Assembly (NCBI GenBank): GCA_032252755.1
Contig: JAVUPY010000025.1
Span: 1 to 64,000, forward strand
Source of the DNA: Terriglobia bacterium
GTDB taxonomy: Bacteria > Acidobacteriota > Terriglobia > Terriglobales > Acidobacteriaceae
DNA length: 64,000 nucleotides
Reading direction: 5' to 3'
The notes under the pieces are model-generated. The model did no database searches, was not told the origin of the DNA, and saw only the letters and a program-made list of their open reading frames with translations. Shown piece after piece: positions 9,486 through 19,384 of this stretch. The number at the start of each line of letters is the position of its first letter. The stretch's first letter is position 1. A program made the translations under genes and the position numbers.

Positions 9486-10496
9486 ATGAGTTACTTCCAT
9501 GGCACGATGGCTCGATCGTCCCGCGGCTACAGTTTCGAGGTTGGCTTGGCGCCCATTCTTTATTTTACTGACCACCACCATTTCCCGCTTCCGGAAGGGC
9601 ATCGCTTTCCAGTCGCAAAATACCACCTTATTCGCGAATTGCTGCAGGCGACGAATCTGTTCGATTTGCGACCAGCCCCTTTGGCGGAGCCTTCGCAGAT
9701 CGAACTCGCTCATGATTCCGAGTACGTGCGCCAGTTTGTTGAAGGCGCGCTGCCGCGGGAAACGATGCGCCGCATTGGTTTTCCTTGGTCCGAAGGGCTT
9801 GTCCGGCGAACCCTGGCGAGCGTGGGCGCAACGCTGGCCGCAAGCGAGCAGGCACTCACGACCGGTTTTGGCGGAACCCTCGCGGGCGGCACGCACCATG
9901 CATTTCGAAAGGAAGGTTCCGGCTACTGTATCTTCAACGACATAGCGATAGCGATCGAGTCATTGCGCAAAGAGAGGAATGCGTCCCGCTTTGCTGTTGT
10001 TGACCTCGATGTTCACCAGGGCGATGGAACTGCGCAGATCTTCGAGAACGATCCCGATGTGCTGACGTTTTCCATGCATGGCGGCAAGAATTTTCCCTTC
10101 CGGAAGCAGCGAAGCAAAATCGACGTGGAACTTGAGGACGAAACTGGGGATGAGATCTACCTGGAGAAGTTGGCATCAGTGCTGCCGCGCGTGCTGGAAT
10201 TTGGGCCGGAATTCTTGTTCTACCAGTCCGGCGTGGATCCACTGGATTCCGATCGACTCGGGCGCTTGGCTGTAACTATGGGTGGTTTACGCGAGCGCGA
10301 CCGTATGGTCTTTGAAGCGGTGCGCTCAATTGGCTGTCCGGTGGTGGTGACCCTCGGCGGCGGCTACAGCGACCCTATCTCCCGGACTGCCGAAGCGCAC
10401 GCTCAAACCTTCCTCGCGGCTGTTGACGCTTTCAATAACATATCGGGAGCAGGGCGCTGGGGCCGAAAGGCTGGCCGCAAGCGACTTAGCAAGTAA
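9486..10496 (+). CDS. Histone deacetylase-like amidohydrolase
   Basis: About 336 residues of the arginase/deacetylase fold (HDAC / acetoin utilisation AcuC-like). Zn and catalytic motifs visible: GGTHHAFRKEGSGYCIFNDI (tandem His and the following Asn/Asp), VVDLDVHQGDGTAQIF (Zn-binding Asp and His), FYQSGVDPLDSDRLG (Zn-binding Asp) and TLGGGYS. Substrate is unknown; bacterial members deacetylate small acylated amines or protein lysines. Start unresolved: ATG 9486 has no good ribosome site and the first residues (HGTMARSS) fall in a dispersed repeat; TTG 9546 has GAGG 5 nt upstream and begins LAPILYFTDHHHF. Confidence 0.85.
   Translation: MSYFHGTMARSSRGYSFEVGLAPILYFTDHHHFPLPEGHRFPVAKYHLIRELLQATNLFDLRPAPLAEPSQIELAHDSEYVRQFVEGALPRETMRRIGFPWSEGLVRRTLASVGATLAASEQALTTGFGGTLAGGTHHAFRKEGSGYCIFNDIAIAIESLRKERNASRFAVVDLDVHQGDGTAQIFENDPDVLTFSMHGGKNFPFRKQRSKIDVELEDETGDEIYLEKLASVLPRVLEFGPEFLFYQSGVDPLDSDRLGRLAVTMGGLRERDRMVFEAVRSIGCPVVVTLGGGYSDPISRTAEAHAQTFLAAVDAFNNISGAGRWGRKAGRKRLSK
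9500..9520. repeat. GATGGCACGATGGC-type repeat copy
   Basis: ATGGCACGATGGCTCGATCG at the 5' end of the deacetylase frame. Related strings occur at 34879-34913 and 40891-40926. See the finding on dispersed repeats. Confidence 0.45.
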
Positions 10497-10616
10497 AAAC
10501 GATTAAAAACGATGATCACACGAGCATGTGACGCAAGTTACATGGCGATGGTGCATCAGGCCTGCTGAACTTAGCATCTTAATGAAGCAGGGATCGGAGG
10601 GTATGCCCCGTCGGTC

Positions 10617-11564
10617 GTGACCAGACTTGAACGTTTAACTCGCTCAATTCGCGTATTTACGCAGGAATTGACTCGCGGCCCCCAAACACAAGTCAACGCC
10701 TCACAACCCTTCGAACGTCCAAAGATCGGACTCGCCCTCGGGGGCGGATTCGCCCGCGGAATCGCTCACATCGGCTCGCTCAAAGTTCTTGAAGAAGAGC
10801 AAATCCCCGTCGACTATATTGCTGGAACCAGCGTGGGCTCGATCATAGGCGCAGCCTATGCCAGCGGTGTTTCAGCAAAGGAGCTTTCCGAAATCGCGCT
10901 GATGGTGCGCTTTAAGCACTTTGCGCGCTGGACTGTGTCCCGTTTCGGCCTTTGTAATAACGACCGAATCGAAACGCTGCTCCGCAAAATGCTGAAGGTA
11001 CACACGTTCGAAGAGATGAAGATTCCGCTGGCCGTCGCTGCCACTGATTTCATCACCGGCGAGCCTGCTGTGTTTACAAAAGGCTCGGTGATTCCGGCAG
11101 TGCGCGCCAGTTGTGCTTATCCTGGAATGTTTCTTCCAGTCGAAATCGACGGAAAAACTTACGTCGACGGGATGTTGGCCTGGCTGGTCCCGACGACTCC
11201 CCTCAAACAACTTGGCGCCGACCGCGTGATAGGCCTCTACCTCAATGCGAACTGGATCAAGGTTCGCGCCCCGCGGCACTTATTCGACGTTATCGGCCAA
11301 TGCTTCTCGATTGCGCAGGAACGGATGAGTGAGTCATGGAAGCGCGACGCGGACCTCGTTATTGAGCCCAACGTTGACGGCTTCGAGTATGACTGCTTCG
11401 ATCGCGCGAAGGAATTGATGAAGGTCGGCGAAGACTCCATGCGCAAATCCCTTCCCCAGATAAATTCCTGGCTCGAATCCGGACAGGTAAAAACAAGCTC
11501 CTCTCAACCCGTCCCGGTTCCCGCCAATCTCGGCGGTGCGGGAGACCCTCAAATATCAGCGTGA
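10617..11564 (+). CDS. Patatin-like phospholipase (RssA-type)
   Basis: 315 residues. Patatin Ser-Asp dyad: oxyanion loop ALGGGFARGIAHIG (about residue 40), nucleophile in GTSVGSIIG (about residue 70) and the Asp in YVDGMLAWLVP (about 185). Predicted serine lipid acyl hydrolase or esterase at the cytoplasmic side; no signal peptide. GTG start; GGAGG lies 16 nt upstream, which is long, so an internal start before the ALGGG motif is possible. Confidence 0.85.
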   Translation: MTRLERLTRSIRVFTQELTRGPQTQVNASQPFERPKIGLALGGGFARGIAHIGSLKVLEEEQIPVDYIAGTSVGSIIGAAYASGVSAKELSEIALMVRFKHFARWTVSRFGLCNNDRIETLLRKMLKVHTFEEMKIPLAVAATDFITGEPAVFTKGSVIPAVRASCAYPGMFLPVEIDGKTYVDGMLAWLVPTTPLKQLGADRVIGLYLNANWIKVRAPRHLFDVIGQCFSIAQERMSESWKRDADLVIEPNVDGFEYDCFDRAKELMKVGEDSMRKSLPQINSWLESGQVKTSSSQPVPVPANLGGAGDPQISA

Positions 11565-11633
11565 TTTGAGTCGTGTAGAATCATCCTCCTGTCTTCAGAC
11601 GTCTAAACTGTTAAGGCACCGTCGAGGGAGAAG

Positions 11634-13709
11634 ATGACAGACACTGCTGCTGAGACTCTCCGTATCAACACCATTCGTATGCTTTCAGCCGACGCGGTCC
11701 AGAATGCCAACTCTGGACACCCGGGTCTGCCAATGGGGGCGGCGGCGCTCGGTTACACCCTCTGGACAGAGTTCCTGAAGTACAACCCCAAGAATCCGTC
11801 GTGGCCGGATCGCGATCGGTTCGTGTTGTCTGCCGGGCATGGTTCGATGTTGCTGTACAGTCTGCTCTATCTCACCGGCTACGATCTGTCACTCGACGAT
11901 ATAAAGCACTTCCGCAAGTTAGAGAGTCGAACCCCGGGACATCCCGAACGCGGAGCTACTCCGGGCGTGGAAGTCTCGACGGGACCGCTCGGCCAGGGGT
12001 TCGCAAACGCGGTTGGAATGGCGATAGCCGAGGCTTGGCTCGCTGCGCGGTACAATCGCGAAAACCTGAAAATCGTCGATCACTATACGTATGTGCTCTG
12101 CAGCGACGGCGATCTCATGGAGGGCATCAGCTACGAGGCCGCGTCGCTGGCCGGCCATCTGCGATTAGGAAAACTGATTGCTATGTATGACCGGAACCAG
12201 GTCACCCTGGCTGGCTCAACCGACCTGACATTCACGGAGGACGTTGCCGCGCGTTTCCAGGCCGCAGGCTGGCACACAACAGAAGTGAAAGATGGAAACG
12301 ATACCAAGGCGATAGCCGCCGCTCTTCGCGAGGCGCAGGCAGTCACGGACAAGCCTTCCATGATCCTTGTGGATACTCACATTGGTTATGGCAGCCCGGA
12401 CAAGCAGGACAGCTTTGCGGCTCACGGTTCTCCGCTAGGAGAGGAGGAGTTGCTCAAGACGAAAAAAGCCCTTGGGTGGCCCTCCACGGAAAAGTTCTAC
12501 ATTCCTGACGAATCTCTCTCATTCTTCCGCCAGGCAGTGCCGAAAGGAGACGAGGCGGAGAACTCTTGGCGCCAGAAGTTCGAGGAGTATCGTCGGGCAT
12601 TCCCGAAGGAGGCGGCGGAATTCGAGATGATTCTCGCCGGCAAACTGCCGGAGGACTGGATGGTGGGTGCGCCACATTGGACTCCGCAGGATAAGGCCAT
12701 TGCAACGCGGGCCGCAGGTGGAAAGGTTTTGAACGCCCTTGCTGCGCGAATTCCGAATATCGTTGGCGGCTCGGCCGATCTGAATCCTTCGACCGACACA
12801 CCTCTGAACGGATACGGCAATTTTCAGCCGATAGAACTGGTCGGCAATTACGCCCAAGGCGGGGTGGCCGGCGGATGGAGCTATGCGGGGCGGAATATCG
12901 CGTTCGGCATCCGCGAACATGCGATGGGTTCGGTCGCGAACGGAATGGCGGCTCATGGGGGGATTCTGCCTTACACGGCGACCTTCTTCACGTTCTACGA
13001 CTATATGAAGCCCTCGGTCCGGCTCGCCGCGATCAGTCACCTCAAAGTGGTTTTTGTATTCACGCACGACAGTATCGCGGTCGGCGAAGATGGGCCCACC
13101 CATGAACCGATCGAGCAGTTAGCTGCTGCACGTTCGACTCCGGAGCTCAGGGTCATCCGCCCCGCAGATCCCACCGAGACGCTTGAGGCGTGGCAATTAG
13201 CGGTCCAACTCGATGGCCCGACCCTCCTCGTACTGAGCCGGCAGGCGGTGCCGCACATGGACCGGTCGGATGCGAAAGAGCCAGGTGTCGCAAGAGGCGC
13301 TTACATATTGTCTGACTCGGCGGGAGAGCCGGATGTGATCCTGATTGGCACAGGTTCTGAAGTCTCTCTCTGTATGCAGGCGAAGGCGACGCTTGAAAAA
13401 GAGCAGCAGTGCGCCGTTCGTGTGGTCAGCATGCCCAGTTGGGACATCTTCGAGGCACAACCCGATTCATACCGCGATTTCGTGCTACCGCCGCAGATCA
13501 GATCGAGGGTCACAGTCGAAGCCGCAGCCTCCCTGGGTTGGACAAAATGGGCTGGCGACATGGGCGAAGTCATTGCGATCGATCGCTTCGGAGCTTCGGG
13601 CCCGGGGCCAGAGGTTCTGGCTCACTTCGGCTTCACCGCCGATCACGTCGTCGCCGCCGCTCAGCGAACGATGGAGCGTACTCGCAAAGCAACTCCGGTC
13701 GAGAGGTGA
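11634..13709 (+). CDS. tkt: Transketolase
   Basis: 691 residues, the usual length. TPP-dependent two-carbon ketol transfer in the non-oxidative pentose phosphate pathway. Motifs: [28 protein letters not shown], the TPP motif from GDLMEG to NQ ([20 protein letters not shown] through [10 protein letters not shown]), [20 protein letters not shown]-like pyrimidine-domain region ([20 protein letters not shown]) and a C-terminal GSEVSL domain. Ribosome site GAGGGAGAAG directly precedes ATG. It stands alone, about 70 bp after the patatin gene. Confidence 0.96.
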   Translation: MTDTAAETLRINTIRMLSADAVQNANSGHPGLPMGAAALGYTLWTEFLKYNPKNPSWPDRDRFVLSAGHGSMLLYSLLYLTGYDLSLDDIKHFRKLESRTPGHPERGATPGVEVSTGPLGQGFANAVGMAIAEAWLAARYNRENLKIVDHYTYVLCSDGDLMEGISYEAASLAGHLRLGKLIAMYDRNQVTLAGSTDLTFTEDVAARFQAAGWHTTEVKDGNDTKAIAAALREAQAVTDKPSMILVDTHIGYGSPDKQDSFAAHGSPLGEEELLKTKKALGWPSTEKFYIPDESLSFFRQAVPKGDEAENSWRQKFEEYRRAFPKEAAEFEMILAGKLPEDWMVGAPHWTPQDKAIATRAAGGKVLNALAARIPNIVGGSADLNPSTDTPLNGYGNFQPIELVGNYAQGGVAGGWSYAGRNIAFGIREHAMGSVANGMAAHGGILPYTATFFTFYDYMKPSVRLAAISHLKVVFVFTHDSIAVGEDGPTHEPIEQLAAARSTPELRVIRPADPTETLEAWQLAVQLDGPTLLVLSRQAVPHMDRSDAKEPGVARGAYILSDSAGEPDVILIGTGSEVSLCMQAKATLEKEQQCAVRVVSMPSWDIFEAQPDSYRDFVLPPQIRSRVTVEAAASLGWTKWAGDMGEVIAIDRFGASGPGPEVLAHFGFTADHVVAAAQRTMERTRKATPVER

Positions 13710-13744
13710 AGTGACATCACTTCGTGATACGTTGAAGTTCTCCG

Positions 13745-13812
13745 AATGGCAGTACGAGGTGCGAGGTACGGGGACATAATTTGTGTGCTTTGCCTCGGAC
13801 CTCTAACCTCGT
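13745..13812. repeat. GAGGTGCGAGGT repeat with facing arm
   Basis: TACGAGGTGCGAGGTACG and a facing CGGACCTCTAACCTCGTA lie between the convergent transketolase and MFS genes. They can pair into an imperfect hairpin, which may act as a bidirectional transcript end. It lacks a clear T tract. Confidence 0.4.
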
Positions 13813-13814
13813 AG

Positions 13815-15179
13815 CTACTCCAGGCACCGCAAATCCTTACTCTTCATGTAAAGCACTGCGCTCGCAACGAGTGCAACCGCTGCCATGCTGGCGATGGCGT
13901 GCGGCGCGCCGATGGTTCCCGCCAGCGACCCTGCCATCAGCGAGCCGATCGGGGCGAATCCCAGGAAAGCCGTCGCGTAAATGCTCATTACGCGCCCCCG
14001 GTACTTGTCTGTCGAAAGGTGTTGCAGCAGGCTGTTGACGGTTGCGACCATCAGGATCATGCAGTAGCCAATCACAGCCAGCAGAATTGCCGAGAGAAGC
14101 AGGGTTCGCGATAAAGCGAAGAGGATCACAGCCGCGTAAAACGCAAGCGCGGACGAGACGACGAAGCGCCCGCGGCAACGAATGTTCTTTAGCAACGCAA
14201 TGGTTGCGGCACCGAGAAATGCCCCAGCGCCGCTGCACGCCATTAACAGACCGTATCCAGTTTCACCGAGGTGGAGTATCTGTTTCGCGAACAACGGAAC
14301 AAAGGTCGCGTAAGGAATTCCGAGAATGCTGGCGAAGGCTACCAGGATGATCAGCATTAGCATTTCGCGTCGGCTGAACAGGTAATTGAATCCCTCTGAC
14401 ATTGTTTCCCACATGGTCATGTCGCCCGGCGGATAAACCGGCGGATATGTAATTTTCATCAGGGCAATCAGTACGGCCACAAAACTAATTGCGTTCAGCA
14501 GGAAGTTGTTAGCGATTCCGAAGTACGCCATCGCAAGTCCGCCGATAGTCGGTCCGATGACGCGCGACATGTTGAACTGGGCAGAGTTTAGGGCGATAGC
14601 ATTTGTGAGGTCCTCGCGCGGCACCAGCGACGGCACAATGGCTTGATAGGTCGGAGCGTTCAGCGACATTGCCAGGCCATTGCAGAACGCCAGGAAAATC
14701 ATTAATGGCAGCGAGATCCGGTTCGTGACTGTCAGAATCCAGAACGAGAACGCAATTACCATCATGCTGCTCTGCGTCCACATCATTAACTTGCGACGGT
14801 TCACGCGATCGGCGATAACGCCGCCAATCAAAGCGAAGACCATCATTGGAGCGGTCGCCGCGAACCCGAGTACTCCCAGCCAAAAGGCGGAGTTATTGGG
14901 CGCGAGTCGGGTCACCACGAGCCAACTCTCGGCTACGTTCTCAACCCAGGTGCCGACGTTAGAGAGAAAGTTGCCGAACCAGAAATAACGGAAATCCCGA
15001 TGCCGCAGCGCTCGCACTACCTCGGGCATTGCGACCGTGGTGGGCGCGACCTGCACTGCGACGGCCTGATCACCAGCGATCGACGTAAGGGCCGAGTCGT
15101 CCGTTCCGCCGAGTTTCCGGTTGCGGATGCTCGGAGACGGTTCTTCTCCCGGATAAATAATTGGTGGGTCTTCTGCCAT
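13815..15179 (-). CDS. MFS transporter (EntS/MFS_3 type)
   Basis: 454 residues with about 12 membrane helices after a 65-residue polar N-terminus. The MFS motif A loop between helices 2 and 3 appears as GVIADRVNRRKLMM. The sequence from ALRHRDFRYFWFGNFLSNVG onward is typical of MFS_3 exporters (enterobactin exporter EntS-like, and many drug/siderophore exporters). Substrate unknown. Divergent from the M28 peptidase gene. Confidence 0.87.
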   Translation of the reverse strand: MAEDPPIIYPGEEPSPSIRNRKLGGTDDSALTSIAGDQAVAVQVAPTTVAMPEVVRALRHRDFRYFWFGNFLSNVGTWVENVAESWLVVTRLAPNNSAFWLGVLGFAATAPMMVFALIGGVIADRVNRRKLMMWTQSSMMVIAFSFWILTVTNRISLPLMIFLAFCNGLAMSLNAPTYQAIVPSLVPREDLTNAIALNSAQFNMSRVIGPTIGGLAMAYFGIANNFLLNAISFVAVLIALMKITYPPVYPPGDMTMWETMSEGFNYLFSRREMLMLIILVAFASILGIPYATFVPLFAKQILHLGETGYGLLMACSGAGAFLGAATIALLKNIRCRGRFVVSSALAFYAAVILFALSRTLLLSAILLAVIGYCMILMVATVNSLLQHLSTDKYRGRVMSIYATAFLGFAPIGSLMAGSLAGTIGAPHAIASMAAVALVASAVLYMKSKDLRCLE

Positions 15180-15375
15180 GAACTAAATGAATCGCCGCAA
15201 CAGACATTTTATAGATGAAGCGGTCGATTTCTGCCGATTTACGATTGCCGAGTCAGGTGCTCGCAGTTCGACGAGCGATTCCGGACTAAGCCGCTCCTGT
15301 ATGATGCTTTCACGCGCGGGAGTGTATCGAATTGGTCGTATGAACTCTTGCCCGAAAGTCATCTTCGGAGAAATC

Positions 15376-17532
15376 ATGCGGCGGGCCGTCGCCTCGGTTT
15401 TCACACTGGCTCTTCTTTTTGCGCATCTGGCCGTTGCGCAACAGCCGTTAACGGCTTCCCAACTTCCAGGATTTCGCAATGCTACGGAGGAACTTCTGCT
15501 AGAGCAGAAGTTTCTCAAAGTCCCCCAGCCCTATCTCGCGGAGCAGCACCTGAAAATACTGACGGCCGTTCCGCATATGGCCGGGACCCCGGAAGATCGC
15601 AAGACCGCCGAGTACGTTGCCGAGAAGTTTCGGGAAGCCGGGCTCGAAACGCGAATCGACGAATACAAGGTCTGGATGAACTACCCGATCGAGGTGCGCG
15701 TATCCATCACGAGTCCTCCGGGAATTCATCTTCGCGCGCCCAGCCGTGAGCACGTGGCGAAGGATCCTTACCAGGTCGATCCCCGCATCGTGATTCCGTT
15801 CTCAGGAAGTTCACCCTCGGGCGACGTCGACCGCGAAGTCGTCTACGCCAACTATGGTCGCCCGGAAGACTTCGACAAGCTCAAGCAGATGGGCATAGAC
15901 GTGCGAGGTAAGATCGTTCTTGTCCGTTACGGCGAAAACTTCCGTGGAGTGAAATCCTTCATCGCGCAACGCGCAGGTGCTGCCGGGGTCATCATATACT
16001 CTGACCCGATTGACGACGGCTACTTCCGGGGCGATGTCTACCCCAAGGGACCCTACTGTCCGGAAACCGGCGTCCAGCGCGGCTCGATTGAGTACATGTT
16101 CGAATACCCTGGCGACGTCACTACGCCTGGTATCGCTTCCGTTCCGTCGTTGCCGATGTCGCAGCGAGTTCCACCAGACAAGGCCGTCGCGATGCCGAAG
16201 ATCCCGACGACGCCGATTTCCTACGGTGACGCGCGGCCCATCCTTGAGAATCTTGGCGGACCTGAAACCCCGCGCGACTGGCAGGGTGGACTGCCGTTCA
16301 CGTATCACGTCGGCCCCGGTCCGGTGCGCGTGCACATGGTTCTCAAGATGGATTACCAGTACCGCACCATCTGGAACGTAATCGGCACGGTGCGCGGGAG
16401 TGAGGTTCCGGATGAGTGGGTGATGAGCGGAAATCATCGCGATGCATGGGTTTTCGGCGCCGTAGATCCCGGCAGCGGTACCGCTGCAATGCTGGAGACG
16501 GTACATGGAATCGGCAGCCTGTTGAAGTCTGGATGGAAGCCGAAACGGACGTTGGTCTTCGCCAGTTGGGATGGAGAAGAGGAGGGCCTTGTCGGCTCCA
16601 CCGAATACGTCGAGCAGTACGCCAATGATCTCGACAAAGCCGTCGCGTATTTCAACATGGATGCAGCGGTCAGCGGGCCGAATTTCGGAGCATCGGCAGT
16701 CCCAAGCCTGAAGCAATTCGTTCGCGATGTCACGAAGGCCGTTCCCAGTCCAAAAGGCGGCACAGTTTTCGACGATTGGAAAGCGCAAGCCGACGCCGCG
16801 CGGCGCATTGCCGCTCAGAATCCGGACGTCCAGAGCCCGGTCCGCCGAAGGATGCCGGCTGCCGACACCGTTGCCCAGGTGCCCGTCGGAGATCTCGGCA
16901 GCGGCTCGGATTACACAGGGTTCCTGCAGCACGTCGGCGTCCCATCAACCGATATTGCCACCGGCGGCCCATATGGTGTCTACCATTCGGCGTTCGATGA
17001 TTTCGCGTGGTTTAAGAAGTTCGGCGATCCTACGTTTGTGTACGAGCAGGAAATGGCTCGTGTGATGGGACTCCAGGTACTGCGAATGTCGCAGGCGGAC
17101 GTTCTGCCGTTCGATTACGAACAGTACGGAAAAGAGATCGGCAGCTTCCTTGCGGCCGCTCAAAAGCGTGCGGAAGCCGCAGGCTGGAAGAAGGAGGTCG
17201 ATTTCGCTCCGGCGTTCGCGGCTGCGCAGAAACTTCAGGCCGCAGGGCAATCTTTGCAGGCATTCCAGCAGACCGTTCCCGCCAATCCTGCCGCACTCAA
17301 CGCCGGCTTGATGAAAGCGGATCGGGCAATGCTCACGGACGGGCTCCCCGGCCGGCCTTTTTTCCGGCATGCCATTTTCGCTCCGGGAGAGTTCACCGGG
17401 TACTCGGCAGTGGTCATCCCCGGTGTGAACGAGGCCATTGACCAGAAAGACCTTCCACGGCTTCGGGATCAACTGAAAGCTGTCACCGAGGCGGTGCAGC
17501 GCGCCGCGGTGTTGCTTGAGTCGATACGGTAG
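15376..17532 (+). CDS. Secreted M28 family peptidase (glutamate carboxypeptidase II-like)
   Basis: 718 residues. Signal peptide MRRAVASVFTLALLFAHLAV with cleavage after AQ. A PA domain at about 95-270 contains RGKIVLVRYGENFRGVK and AGAAGVIIYSDPIDDGYFRG. The M28 di-zinc peptidase domain follows: His/Asp ligands in SGNHRDAWVFGAVDPGSG, catalytic and Zn Glu in SWDGEEEGLVGS, late Asp and His in SGSDYTGFLQHVG and YGVYHSAFD. A transferrin-receptor-like dimerisation domain forms the C-terminus. ATG 15376 has GGAG at 6 nt; the longer frame from 15187 would put 63 non-signal residues in front. Likely periplasmic/extracellular peptide hydrolysis. Confidence 0.9.
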   Translation: MRRAVASVFTLALLFAHLAVAQQPLTASQLPGFRNATEELLLEQKFLKVPQPYLAEQHLKILTAVPHMAGTPEDRKTAEYVAEKFREAGLETRIDEYKVWMNYPIEVRVSITSPPGIHLRAPSREHVAKDPYQVDPRIVIPFSGSSPSGDVDREVVYANYGRPEDFDKLKQMGIDVRGKIVLVRYGENFRGVKSFIAQRAGAAGVIIYSDPIDDGYFRGDVYPKGPYCPETGVQRGSIEYMFEYPGDVTTPGIASVPSLPMSQRVPPDKAVAMPKIPTTPISYGDARPILENLGGPETPRDWQGGLPFTYHVGPGPVRVHMVLKMDYQYRTIWNVIGTVRGSEVPDEWVMSGNHRDAWVFGAVDPGSGTAAMLETVHGIGSLLKSGWKPKRTLVFASWDGEEEGLVGSTEYVEQYANDLDKAVAYFNMDAAVSGPNFGASAVPSLKQFVRDVTKAVPSPKGGTVFDDWKAQADAARRIAAQNPDVQSPVRRRMPAADTVAQVPVGDLGSGSDYTGFLQHVGVPSTDIATGGPYGVYHSAFDDFAWFKKFGDPTFVYEQEMARVMGLQVLRMSQADVLPFDYEQYGKEIGSFLAAAQKRAEAAGWKKEVDFAPAFAAAQKLQAAGQSLQAFQQTVPANPAALNAGLMKADRAMLTDGLPGRPFFRHAIFAPGEFTGYSAVVIPGVNEAIDQKDLPRLRDQLKAVTEAVQRAAVLLESIR

Positions 17533-17551
17533 CAACGCCGTCCTATTTAGC

Positions 17552-17569
17552 TTCAGGTTAATACCTGAA
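17552..17569. other. Small hairpin downstream of the M28 gene
   Basis: TTCAGGT / ACCTGAA arms with a TAAT loop, 20 nt after the stop codon. No T run follows, so it may be an mRNA 3'-end stabiliser rather than a terminator. Confidence 0.35.
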
Positions 17570-17671
17570 TACATCACGATCACAGTGCAGGGATTGTTGG
17601 GCGGTCGGCGCTCTCTGCCGACTAAGAACTTGGCAGCTAAGGACAAACCACAGAACTAGGGGATTATCCCA

Positions 17672-17911
17672 ATGGTTAACTGGGACCATGGGGAAGAGAA
17701 TGCAGACATGACGGGGTTGATGCAGAGGTTCGTCGAGGCGCACGACCGCTACTTGGCGCTAGACTGTGTTCGGACCGACTGCCGCAATCCCCGTGAACGC
17801 GAAGTGCTCCACATCGAGATCCTGAAAGCCTACCTGGAAGTCCAGCATTATGCGAACGAGATTGCCGGCCAGCAGTACGCTGACGGGATGGATTTCGCCG
17901 ACCAACAATGA
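17672..17911 (+). CDS. Small hypothetical protein
   Basis: 79 residues, helical and acidic (MVNWDHGEENADMTGLMQRF... ), with no signal or membrane segment. AGGGGATTATCCCA precedes the ATG, a reasonable ribosome site. It precedes the next unknown gene by about 100 bp in the same direction. No family recognised; coding status rests on the ribosome site and amino-acid composition. Confidence 0.55.
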   Translation: MVNWDHGEENADMTGLMQRFVEAHDRYLALDCVRTDCRNPREREVLHIEILKAYLEVQHYANEIAGQQYADGMDFADQQ

Positions 17912-18009
17912 ATTGATCCTTCGAAAACTCAACCTATTCTGGCCATCTGTGGCATACTTTGGCGCGTCTAAAATGGGATGTCGAACCCGCCCGGGAACAG
18001 GGGGCCAAC

Positions 18010-19083
18010 ATGCCACTAGCTCGCATTCGGAGTTTTGATCCCGAAGCAATCGCCTTCCTGGCTGCGCAACTAGCGCAGAGTGGTTACACACTTCAATTTG
18101 TCCGACCCGATGAGACTGGTCTTGAACCAGCCGACCTCGAGTTGACCGTCACACGACGCGATCTTGACGAAGCCTTGCGCGTGGCGCAGTCAGAAGCCGA
18201 ACAGCTCGGAGTCGACGTGACCGTCATCCCGGGGGTAATGCCAGCCGTCGAGCCCGTCGTGGCGCCAAAATCCTCGGTTGAGGATGCTGAGATTTCTGTA
18301 CCTGTACCATTTCAAGGTGTCGTCGAGATGCCTCCAAGGGTCGAAGTGCCTGTCGCTGCAGTGCAGGCGACGAGTACTGAAGTTGCAACGCGTCACGTCA
18401 AGATAGCGGAGATTGCGAAGGCATCGTCGGAGAGAACAGCCCATGCACTTGGCCGCGGTCTCGGCAAAGCCGTGGGCGGTTTCGAGGCGGTGACGGAGAC
18501 GATCGGGCGAGGCCTCACTAATGGTAGAGAGAACCTTGTCGAGATCGGTGATTCCACCACAGGCCGCCTGAATCGTTGGAAGGTGCGCTTTCTCACCGCA
18601 CGAGCATTGCGGAGAGAGGCGAAGCACCGCGAGTTGAGGCTCGCCTACGTTCAGAAACTCCCTGCCCGGCCTAGACCGCTGTGGCTGCGCGAACGGATTT
18701 ACAAGGGCGCGGCATTGGCGGCGGTTCTTGCGACGGCCGCACTCGTTGGATGGACCCTGGCCGGATACGCTGGCCCAGCGAATCCCGTTGGCAAAGGAAC
18801 GGGGCTTTCAACGGTGCAGGAACAGGTGCCATTCGGCCCCGCTTCCATCAAAGCTCCGGCCGTTGCAGCAACCCCGGTGCGTGTCTCCGAGAAGAGCGTG
18901 CCAGCATCCAGGCCCAAACCTGCAATCGTTCGCGACACGACGGTGCGCAGGAGTGTTGCGGGCGAAAAGGATTACGGCCCCGAGGTAATTGTCCGCCATT
19001 TTGATCAGAAGCCTGCATCCGTCCAGGCGAAGTCCCGGGAGAGTGAGACCCGAAATGGAGTCAAGATAATCTCGGAAGAGTGA
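18010..19083 (+). CDS. Single-pass membrane protein of unknown function
   Basis: About 357 residues. Residues 1-75 form an alpha/beta segment (LARIRSFDPEAIAFLAAQLA ... ELTVTRRDLDEALRVAQSEA) that looks like a small ferredoxin-like fold. A linker and Ala-rich segment follow. One membrane helix at about 232-255 (GAALAAVLATAALVGWTLAG) precedes a Pro/Lys-rich periplasmic tail. No family is recognised. ATG 18010 (AGGGGGCCAAC upstream) is preferred to the TTG at 17959. A clear terminator follows. Confidence 0.7.
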   Translation: MPLARIRSFDPEAIAFLAAQLAQSGYTLQFVRPDETGLEPADLELTVTRRDLDEALRVAQSEAEQLGVDVTVIPGVMPAVEPVVAPKSSVEDAEISVPVPFQGVVEMPPRVEVPVAAVQATSTEVATRHVKIAEIAKASSERTAHALGRGLGKAVGGFEAVTETIGRGLTNGRENLVEIGDSTTGRLNRWKVRFLTARALRREAKHRELRLAYVQKLPARPRPLWLRERIYKGAALAAVLATAALVGWTLAGYAGPANPVGKGTGLSTVQEQVPFGPASIKAPAVAATPVRVSEKSVPASRPKPAIVRDTTVRRSVAGEKDYGPEVIVRHFDQKPASVQAKSRESETRNGVKIISEE

Positions 19084-19105
19084 TTGACAACTTAGCGGGG
19101 CTTGA

Positions 19106-19131
19106 GGGCAGAGGATATCTGCCCTTTATTT
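19106..19131 (+). terminator. Rho-independent terminator
   Basis: GGGCAGA / TCTGCCC stem (19106-19112, 19118-19124) with a GGATA loop, followed by TTTATTT. Placed 23 bp after the stop of the preceding membrane-protein gene. Confidence 0.8.
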
Positions 19132-19197
19132 GCGCTCACAGGAGACGCCGACGTTTTCCTTGTCTTCAGCCGACCCGCGGCTGGGGGGAACCGTGCG

Positions 19198-19290
19198 TCA
19201 AGTTGGTACACCGAGTTTCGGCAATAGCCACTGCGTTAACAGCACGTATCCGACGATGATCGCCAGGAACATCCACAAGTTATTGCTCAA
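19198..19290 (-). CDS. 30-residue single-helix membrane protein
   Basis: A TTG-started frame of 30 residues: SNNLWMFLAIIVGYVLLTQW followed by LLPKLGVPT. A hydrophobic helix of about 20 residues and a short basic end. AGGAGAGG sits 5 nt before the TTG, a near-ideal ribosome site. Size and topology recall KdpF-like or other accessory micro-proteins, but no kdp genes are nearby. It lies about 95 bp after the activase operon on the same strand and may belong to that transcript. Confidence 0.6.
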   Translation of the reverse strand: MSNNLWMFLAIIVGYVLLTQWLLPKLGVPT

Positions 19291-19384
19291 GAGGACCTCT
19301 CCTGTGGAATAGATTCAATTGGCCGCGGAACGTTACAGCCAAAAGTAGTATCTCACGACGGTGCGAGTGACCATAGGTCCGGCT

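Noticed and set aside
13715-13735. GAAGTGA/TCACTTC palindrome after tkt as a terminator
   Set aside because: Loop of only two bases and no T tract follows; at most a minor hairpin.
15187-15375. 63-residue upstream extension of the M28 peptidase
   Set aside because: The ATG at 15376 has a ribosome site and is directly followed by a signal peptide; the extension overlaps the MFS promoter region.
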